Shown piece by piece: positions 42,649 through 47,932 of a stretch of 47,932 nucleotides of DNA (position 1 is the stretch's first letter; each line of letters begins with the position of its first letter). The stretch spans positions 1-47,932 of the forward strand of contig DASVAW010000149.1 in the NCBI GenBank assembly GCA_036376135.1, in the 5' to 3' direction. The DNA comes from Candidatus Polarisedimenticolaceae bacterium. GTDB lineage: Bacteria > Acidobacteriota > Polarisedimenticolia > Polarisedimenticolales > DASRJG01. The translations under genes and the position numbers were made by a program. The notes under the pieces are model-generated. The model searched no databases, had not been told where the DNA came from, and worked only from the letters and a program-made list of their open reading frames with translations.

Positions 42649-43175
42649 GCCGTCTTCCCCCGCTCGGCATCGGTCCATTCGCGAAGCCGCGTCCCGGTCG
42701 CGTGGGACTCGAGGTCGGGCTTGCCGTGCAGGCGCCTCCCGTTCTCCAGGAGGCGCTCCTTCGAGAGGAACAACCCCTCGCGGGTGTAGGTCGGAGGGGC
42801 CAGCTCGCGGAGCATCACGATCGCGTCGGTCGGGCAGACCTGGACGCACAACTCGCACTGCATGCACGCCTGGAAGTCGAGGGTGAACCTGTCGCAGTAG
42901 GTCGCGCCGACGCCGTTCTTGCGCTCCTCGCCCTTGCGGAGCGTGACGGAGAGGATCTGCGAGGGGCAGATGTATTCGCACAGGCGGCAGCCGATGCAGT
43001 TCTCCTCGTCGGTCGCCGGGTCGATCGTCAGGGCGAAGGTCCCCGCCCGCCACTGGCGCGGGATCGGCCGCGACTCGAGCGGGTACTGCACGGTGATCGC
43101 CTTCCGGAAGAAGTTCCGCGCCGTGGCGCGGAACGCCCGGAAGGTCCCCCCGAGGATCACGCCTAACGAGACCAC
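42645..43175 (-). CDS. nuoI: NADH-quinone oxidoreductase subunit I (two Fe4S4)
   Basis: 176-residue ferredoxin-like subunit carrying clusters N6a and N6b. Both motifs are intact: CIGCRLCEYICP and CMQCELCVQVCP. The N-terminal ITVQYPLESRPIPRQWRA is typical. I chose the GTG at 43175 because GGAG lies 6 bases upstream; it overlaps the nuoH end by 13 bp. A GTG at 43160 is an alternative. Confidence 0.94.
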   Translation of the reverse strand: MVSLGVILGGTFRAFRATARNFFRKAITVQYPLESRPIPRQWRAGTFALTIDPATDEENCIGCRLCEYICPSQILSVTLRKGEERKNGVGATYCDRFTLDFQACMQCELCVQVCPTDAIVMLRELAPPTYTREGLFLSKERLLENGRRLHGKPDLESHATGTRLREWTDAERGKTA

Positions 43176-44167
43176 GGCGCGCTCCGCATCACCCACCACG
43201 CCGCCGCGACGAGCGCGACGAGGGCCGTGGGGAACAGGGCCATCCAGTTGAGCTTCAGCGCGTGGTCGATCCGGAAGCGCAGGAGCGTCCAGCGGACCCA
43301 CAACGTGAGGCAGAACAGGACGATCACCTTGAGGAGGAGCCAGATCCACCCCGGCAGGAACGCGGGGCCCAGGTAGCCGCCGAGGAACACCGTCGCGCCC
43401 AGCGCGGCCGAGCCCACCGTGTGTGCGTATTCGCCGGCGTAGAACAGCGCGAACTTGATCCCGGTGTATTCGGTGTTGTACGCGGCGACGAGCTCGGATT
43501 CCGCCTCGACGAGGTCGAGAGGCGCCTTGTTGGTCTCGGCGAGCGACGCCACGTACCACACGAGGAAGGCGATCCAGCCGATCCCCGGCCAGAAGGCGAA
43601 CCAGAGGCCGCGCTGCGCCTCGACGATGTCCCCGAGGTTGAACGACCCCGTCAGCACGGCGGGGACGAGCAGCGCGAGAAGCAGCGGGATCTCGTAGGAG
43701 ACCACCATCGCGACCGACCGGAGCGCGGAGACGAGGGCGTACTTGTTGTTCGACGCCCACCCCGCCGCGAAGGTCCCGAGGAGGGTCAGCGACCCGAACG
43801 CCGCGAACAGGAGCAGGGAATAGGGGTGGTTGGAGATCGCGATCCCCTTCGCCACCGGGACGAACGCGAACCCGAGCAGAGCGGCGACGACGACGACGAC
43901 CGGGGCGAGGTCGAAGAGCAGACGGTCCGCGGCGCGCGGGACGATGTCCTCCTTGACCAGGAGCTTCGCCACGTCGGCGATCGGCTGGAGCCACCCGTGG
44001 GGCCGGCCGACGAAATACGGCCCGATGCGGTTCTGGAAACGGGCGGCGATCTTCCGCTCGATCCAGGTGAAATAGGCGACGCACGTCATGGCGACGGCGA
44101 GCACCCCCGCGCAAAGGAGCAGGGCGACGAGCGCGTCGGGCCAGGTGGAGAGGTCGGCGAGCTTCAT
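43163..44167 (-). CDS. nuoH: NADH-quinone oxidoreductase subunit H
   Basis: 334-residue membrane subunit at the quinone site. Motifs: FTWIERKIAARFQNRIGP, the HGWLQPIADVAKLLVKEDI loop, AETNKAPLDLVEAESELVAAYNTEYTG and WVRWTLLRFRIDHALKLNW. ATG at 44167 overlaps the nuoD stop directly, so genes for the NADH-oxidising module (E, F, G) that sit here in other bacteria are absent. Confidence 0.96.
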   Translation of the reverse strand: MKLADLSTWPDALVALLLCAGVLAVAMTCVAYFTWIERKIAARFQNRIGPYFVGRPHGWLQPIADVAKLLVKEDIVPRAADRLLFDLAPVVVVVAALLGFAFVPVAKGIAISNHPYSLLLFAAFGSLTLLGTFAAGWASNNKYALVSALRSVAMVVSYEIPLLLALLVPAVLTGSFNLGDIVEAQRGLWFAFWPGIGWIAFLVWYVASLAETNKAPLDLVEAESELVAAYNTEYTGIKFALFYAGEYAHTVGSAALGATVFLGGYLGPAFLPGWIWLLLKVIVLFCLTLWVRWTLLRFRIDHALKLNWMALFPTALVALVAAAWWVMRSAPWSR

Positions 44168-45312
44168 CGGTCGACGTCTCCCAGGACCGGATCGAGGGAG
44201 CCGAGCAGCGCGACGACGTCGGCGATCAGCATCCCGGGCGCGATGTGCGGCACGACCTGGAGGTTGCAGAACGAAGGGGCGTTGATCTTGAGGCGCTGCG
44301 GCAGCGCCTTCCCGTCGGAGACGATGTAGAAGCCGAGCTCGCCGCGCGGGGATTCGACCGCGGCGTACGTCTCCCCCGCGGGGATGCGGGCCGCCTTCGG
44401 GTTCTTGATGGGCTTGCGGGAGAAAACCGGCCCGGTCGGGAGTCCGTCGAGGATCGCGCGGACGATCCGCAGCGACTGGAGCATCTCCTCCATGCGCACC
44501 TCGAACCGCGCCCAGCCGTCCCCCGACGTCCGGACCGGCACGTCGAAAGGAAGCTCCGGGTACGCGTCGTACGGGGCCGCCTTCCGGAGGTCGATCCCGA
44601 CCCCCGAGGCGCGCAGCACCGGCCCGGTGACCCCGACGCCGAGCGCGAGGTCCCGCGGGATCACCCCGACCCCCGTCGTACGCTGGCGGAAGATCGGCGT
44701 TCCCCCGGCCATGTCGACGAGATCGCGGTAGTCCTTCTCGAGGTCGTCGCACAACGTCCGGATCTTCTTGGCGATCTCCGCGTCGAGGTCGTAGCGGGCG
44801 CCGCCGAGCAGGTTGAAGTTCGTGTGGAACCGCGTCCCGGTCAGCTCCTCCATCAGGTCGAGGATCCGCTCGCGGTCGCGGAAGGCGTACATGTAGAGCG
44901 TCGTACCGCCACCGAGCGCGCCGCCGAGGTCGAGCCCCCAGGTCCCGAGCCACACGAGGTGGGAGGCGTAACGCTGCAGCTCCGCGACCATCGTCCGCAG
45001 CCACGCGCCGCGGCGCGGGACCTCGATCTTGCCGAGCTTCTCGACCGCGATGCAGTAGGCCAGCGAGTTCGCCGTCGGGGCGAGGTAGTCGTTGCGCTCG
45101 TAGATCGGGGCGAGCTGGTCCCACGCGAGGGTCTCGGAGAGCTTCTCGACGCCGCGGTGGAGGTACCCGATCACCGGGGTCGCCTTGACGACGACCTCCC
45201 CGCGCAGGTGCAGGACCAGGCGCAGCACGCCGTGGGTGGACGGGTGCTGCGGACCCATGTTCAGGGCGAGCTCCCCGAACTCCCGTTCGACGACCTCGAC
45301 CGTCTCGCTCAC
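44164..45312 (-). CDS. nuoD: NADH-quinone oxidoreductase subunit D (49-kDa)
   Basis: 382-residue hydrogenase-large-subunit-like protein that forms the quinone pocket with Nuo[21 protein letters not shown] at the N-terminus contains the pocket His, and YLHRGVEKL and the C-terminal [16 protein letters not shown] are typical. It is not fused to NuoC. GTG start overlaps the nuoC stop (GTGA). Confidence 0.97.
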   Translation of the reverse strand: MSETVEVVEREFGELALNMGPQHPSTHGVLRLVLHLRGEVVVKATPVIGYLHRGVEKLSETLAWDQLAPIYERNDYLAPTANSLAYCIAVEKLGKIEVPRRGAWLRTMVAELQRYASHLVWLGTWGLDLGGALGGGTTLYMYAFRDRERILDLMEELTGTRFHTNFNLLGGARYDLDAEIAKKIRTLCDDLEKDYRDLVDMAGGTPIFRQRTTGVGVIPRDLALGVGVTGPVLRASGVGIDLRKAAPYDAYPELPFDVPVRTSGDGWARFEVRMEEMLQSLRIVRAILDGLPTGPVFSRKPIKNPKAARIPAGETYAAVESPRGELGFYIVSDGKALPQRLKINAPSFCNLQVVPHIAPGMLIADVVALLGSLDPVLGDVDR

Positions 45313-45770
45313 CCTTGCGCCCCCTCGCGGGTCGCGGGACGGTACCCCCACGGCCTGTCCATCGCGAAGTCCTTCCGCAGCGGATGCCCGTCGTATTCGT
45401 CCGGCAGGAGGATCCGCCTCAGGTCGGGATGGTTGCGGAAGCCGATCCCGAAGAGGTCGAAGACCTCGCGCTCGTGCCACTCGGCCCCGGCCCAGACCAA
45501 CGCGAGGCTCGCGACCTCGGCGGCGTCCTTGGCGACCTTCGTGCGCAGGAAGAAGGTGTCCATCGTGTCGGGGTTGCGCAGGCCGTGGACGACCTCGAAC
45601 CCGTCCGCGCGCTCGGTGGCCGAGGCGCAGACGTAGAAACGGTAACCGTGCGCGTCGCGAAGGGCGCGGGCCGCTTCGGCGAGGACCTCGGGCGCGAGGG
45701 AAACCCCCTCGGAGAAAGGCTCCGCGGCGAATCGGACGGTCAGGGCCTGGGCGACGTCAGGCGCCGGCAC
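45309..45770 (-). CDS. nuoC: NADH-quinone oxidoreductase subunit C (30-kDa)
   Basis: 153-residue peripheral-arm subunit. The family signature [39 protein letters not shown] is recognisable in pieces, ending in [12 protein letters not shown] start at 45770 lies inside the nuoB end (14-bp overlap). Somewhat short but complete. Confidence 0.94.
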   Translation of the reverse strand: MPAPDVAQALTVRFAAEPFSEGVSLAPEVLAEAARALRDAHGYRFYVCASATERADGFEVVHGLRNPDTMDTFFLRTKVAKDAAEVASLALVWAGAEWHEREVFDLFGIGFRNHPDLRRILLPDEYDGHPLRKDFAMDRPWGYRPATREGAQG

Positions 45771-46275
45771 GGCCGCCCTCCATGATCTTCCGCTGGAGCG
45801 CGAAGATCCCCTCGAGCAGGGCCTCGGGGGTCGGCGGGCACCCCGCGATGTACACGTCCACCGGGATCACGTGGTCGATCCCCGGGACCACCGAATAGAC
45901 GTGACGGTAGTGGTCGCCGGAGTTCGCGCACGACCCCATGGAGATCACCCACTTCGGGTGCGGCATCTGGTCGTAGAGGGTCCGAATGCGGGGGGCCATC
46001 TTGATGGTGACCGTTCCCGCGATGAGCATGACGTCCGACTGGCGCGGGGTGGGCCGGAGGATCATCCCGAACCGGTCCAGGTCCCAGCGCCCGGCGAAGG
46101 TCGCCATCATCTCGATGGCGCAGCACGCCAGGCCGAAGGTGACGGGCCAGAGGCTCGATTTCTGGGCCCAATAGAAGAGCTTGTCCGAGCGCAGCAGGGC
46201 CACCCCGCCGCCCGGGAATCGGACGACCTCCTCCGAAATATCCTCGAGGCTCTTGGCCGGCCTTACCTCGTCCAC
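45757..46275 (-). CDS. nuoB: NADH-quinone oxidoreductase subunit B (cluster N2)
   Basis: 172-residue subunit holding the terminal Fe4S4 cluster N2. The tandem Cys in [11 protein letters not shown], the Cys in [10 protein letters not shown] and the Cys in [14 protein letters not shown] are all present. The start is taken as GTG at 46275, overlapping the nuoA end by 13 bp; no strong ribosome-binding site is visible, so coupling to nuoA is likely. Confidence 0.95.
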   Translation of the reverse strand: MDEVRPAKSLEDISEEVVRFPGGGVALLRSDKLFYWAQKSSLWPVTFGLACCAIEMMATFAGRWDLDRFGMILRPTPRQSDVMLIAGTVTIKMAPRIRTLYDQMPHPKWVISMGSCANSGDHYRHVYSVVPGIDHVIPVDVYIAGCPPTPEALLEGIFALQRKIMEGGRAGA

Positions 46276-46634
46276 TCGAGATCGCCCTTCCGCCACGCGT
46301 ACGCCCACCCCAGCAGCAGCACGGCCAGGAACACGATCATCGCCCAGAAGGCGGCGACCCCGGCCTCGCGCAGACTCAGTGCCCACAGGAACAGGAACGC
46401 GGCTTCGACGTCGAAGAGGATGAACAGCAATGCCACGAGAAAGAAGCCGACCGGGGTCTGACGCCAGGCGCCGCCGAAGGGCTTCTCGCCGCACTCGTAG
46501 GTATCGAACTTGGCGGCGCGGCCGGTCTTGACCCGGTAACGCAGCAGCGCGCCCGCGACCAGCAGCCCCGCGCCGAGGGCGAGGCAGATGGCCGCGTGCA
46601 CCGCGAGTCCGACGTAAGGATCGGGTGCGTTCAT
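46263..46634 (-). CDS. nuoA: NADH-quinone oxidoreductase subunit A
   Basis: 123-residue membrane subunit with three helices. The loop motif [16 protein letters not shown] carries the conserved Cys and acidic residues, and [16 protein letters not shown] follows with the conserved Asp/Glu pair. First gene of the operon. The ATG at 46634 has no Shine-Dalgarno sequence; a TAGGAT box lies 11 bases upstream. Confidence 0.95.
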   Translation of the reverse strand: MNAPDPYVGLAVHAAICLALGAGLLVAGALLRYRVKTGRAAKFDTYECGEKPFGGAWRQTPVGFFLVALLFILFDVEAAFLFLWALSLREAGVAAFWAMIVFLAVLLLGWAYAWRKGDLEWTR

Positions 46635-46645
46635 CGAAGGGGCGC

Positions 46646-46651
46646 ATCCTA
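46646..46651 (-). promoter_or_regulatory. -10 box TAGGAT of the complex I operon
   Basis: TAGGAT on the minus strand ends 11 bases before the nuoA ATG, so the transcript would have a leader of about 5 bases without a ribosome-binding site. It lies in the 89-bp region shared with divergent aceK. A TTGACT further upstream (46697-46692) is too far to act as its -35 box. Confidence 0.45.
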
Positions 46652-46710
46652 TCAACGGACCGCGGGGTCCGGGAAGGGCCGGATTGGGATAAGTCAAGAT
46701 CCCCGTCCGC

Positions 46711-46716
46711 TACACT
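46711..46716 (+). promoter_or_regulatory. -10 box TACACT 7 nt before aceK
   Basis: TACACT ends 7 bases before the GTG at 46724, with no Shine-Dalgarno sequence. Transcription would begin at the start codon. TTGGGA at 46684-46689 is a weak -35 candidate with a long spacer (21). Confidence 0.4.
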
Positions 46717-46723
46717 TCGCGGC

Positions 46724-47932
46724 GTGGATGTGGGAACGGCCGGATCCGATCGCGGCGAGGCCGCCGCCGCGGCGCTGCTGGGGGCATGGGGCGCTTACGG
46801 CGACCGTTTCCTGGACGTCACGCGCCGCGCCCGCTTGCGCTTCGAGCGGCGCGACTGGAAGGGGGCGCAGGACGACGCGACGCGACGCCTCGACCTCTAC
46901 GGCGATGCGATCGGGGAGGCCCTCGCCGCGGTGACGGCCCTCGGCGGCGACGCGGTCGCGTCCCGTCCCTTCTGGACCGCGGTCCGTTCCGCCTACGCCG
47001 CGCGCACGGAGGGGCGCTCCGACCAGGAGCTCGCGCGGACCTTCTTCAACTCGGTCGTCCGCCGGGTCTTCCACACCGTCGGCGTCGACCCCTCCGTCGA
47101 GTTCGTCGCCCCGCGCGAGGCCGAGCCGCTCCCCCTTCCGCCGTTCACGGTCACGAGCCGGATCGACGCGTTCGGATCGTGGGACGCCCTGGCGCGGCGC
47201 CTGACCGACCGGCTGCGGTTCGCCTGCGGATGGGAGGACGCCGACCGGGACGCCCTCGCGATCGCCGACGAGCTCCGCCAGCAGGCCCGCGGGCGCATGC
47301 CCGAAGCGCTCGAGATCGTCCGCTCGATCTTTTACCGGAGCAAGGGGGCCTACGTCGTCGGCCGCCTCGACACGAATCGCGGGAGTTTTCCCTTCCTGCT
47401 CGCCCTCGCGAATCCGCGGGGCCGGATCGTGGCGGACGCCGTCCTCCTCGACGAGAACGCGATCAGCATCGTCTTCAGCTTCGCGCGCTCGTATTTCCTG
47501 GTCGAATACGATCGCCCCCGCGAGCTCGTCGCCTTCCTGCTCTCCCTGATGCCGCGCAAGCCCCTCGCCGAGATGTACAACGCGATCGGCGCGAACCGGC
47601 ACGGCAAGACCGAGCTGTACCGCTCGCTCCTCCACCACCTCGACACGACGGAGGACCGCTTCGTGATCGCCCCGGGGCAGCGCGGGATGGTCATGTGCGT
47701 CTTCGTCCTCGACGGCTTCGACGTCGTCTTCAAGGTCATCCGCGACCGCTTCGATCCGCCGAAGACCGGCGACCGCGCCGAGGTGATGAGCAAGTACCGC
47801 CTCGTCTTCCGCCGCGACCGCGCCGGGCGCCTGGTCGACGCCCAGGAGTTCGAGCACCTGGAGTTCGATCGCGCCCGGTTCGACCCGGCGCTGCTCGACG
47901 AGCTGCTCGGCCGCTGCGGGGAGACCGTCGAG
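46724..47932 (+). CDS. aceK: Isocitrate dehydrogenase kinase/phosphatase (C-terminus cut by window edge)
   Basis: 403 codons visible of a protein that is usually near 580 residues. AceK phosphorylates and dephosphorylates isocitrate dehydrogenase, steering isocitrate into the glyoxylate bypass. Recognisable blocks: [70 protein letters not shown] (the ATP-binding loop) and VFKVIRDRF with Lys337, the ATP-contacting lysine. The catalytic residues further on lie outside the window. Open frame to the edge; GTG start fits the N-terminus. Divergent from nuoA. Confidence 0.93.
   Translation, partial: MDVGTAGSDRGEAAAAALLGAWGAYGDRFLDVTRRARLRFERRDWKGAQDDATRRLDLYGDAIGEALAAVTALGGDAVASRPFWTAVRSAYAARTEGRSDQELARTFFNSVVRRVFHTVGVDPSVEFVAPREAEPLPLPPFTVTSRIDAFGSWDALARRLTDRLRFACGWEDADRDALAIADELRQQARGRMPEALEIVRSIFYRSKGAYVVGRLDTNRGSFPFLLALANPRGRIVADAVLLDENAISIVFSFARSYFLVEYDRPRELVAFLLSLMPRKPLAEMYNAIGANRHGKTELYRSLLHHLDTTEDRFVIAPGQRGMVMCVFVLDGFDVVFKVIRDRFDPPKTGDRAEVMSKYRLVFRRDRAGRLVDAQEFEHLEFDRARFDPALLDELLGRCGETVE

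Noticed and set aside
46694-47857. 387-codon minus-strand frame opposite aceK
   Set aside because: The plus strand encodes recognisable AceK with ATP-loop and Lys; the minus frame has only charged low-complexity sequence.

Overview
The window is dense, very GC-rich bacterial chromosome with short intergenic gaps and many 4-base stop/start overlaps (GTGA, ATGA, TTGA). A plasmid, phage or genomic island is not indicated: there are no transposases, integrases, CRISPR arrays, tRNAs or rRNAs. The gene content points to a Gram-negative, respiring heterotroph: an 11-gene complex I operon, a gene for isocitrate dehydrogenase kinase/phosphatase, prepilin-like proteins, an ECF sigma factor and a PAS hybrid kinase. 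An Acidobacteriota-like or similar deep soil/sediment lineage is plausible, but nothing in the window fixes the taxonomy.

Layout. 1-6529 (minus): a crotonase-ferredoxin reductase pair, a secreted M14 carboxypeptidase, and a tightly packed set of secreted/membrane unknowns, RidA, DUF4188 and cupin. 6583-11312 (plus): an oxidoreductase and hydrolase, a membrane protein/prepilin pair, DNA polymerase IV and a MarC membrane protein. 11272-15184 (minus): a molybdopterin oxidoreductase and a hybrid histidine kinase. 15240-18397 (plus): a CNT-type nucleoside transporter, then an ECF sigma/anti-sigma/secreted-protein unit. 18411-24474 (minus): a trehalose/ADP-glucose cluster (otsA, otsB, DUF5752, TreT-like glycosyltransferase, a zinc-site-less archaemetzincin relative, glgC). 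24768-29423 (plus): a 1551-residue fusion of an acyl-CoA-synthetase-like domain, a helical region, a kinase-like fold and a GNAT domain. 29431-36976: secreted unknowns, a ketopantoate-reductase-like gene, an ABC exporter, DUF6448, a toxin-first PIN/Phd module coupled to a GNAT gene, DUF2071 and DUF2007. 37063-46634 (minus): nuoABCDHIJKLMN without nuoEFG. 46724-end (plus): the start of aceK.

The strongest functional unit is the sugar cluster. GlgC would make ADP-glucose, which the TreT-like enzyme could condense with glucose to trehalose, while OtsA and OtsB provide the phosphate route. The complex I operon and aceK diverge from one 89-bp region, placing electron transport beside control of the isocitrate branch point.

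The least ordinary items are the archaemetzincin relative that kept its cysteine zinc knot but lost every HExxHxxGxxH ligand, the giant four-part fusion protein, the toxin-first TA operon with palindromes over its -10 box, a perfect palindrome at the meeting point of two convergent genes, and a recurring TANNNT box 7-8 nt before start codons that lack Shine-Dalgarno sequences.
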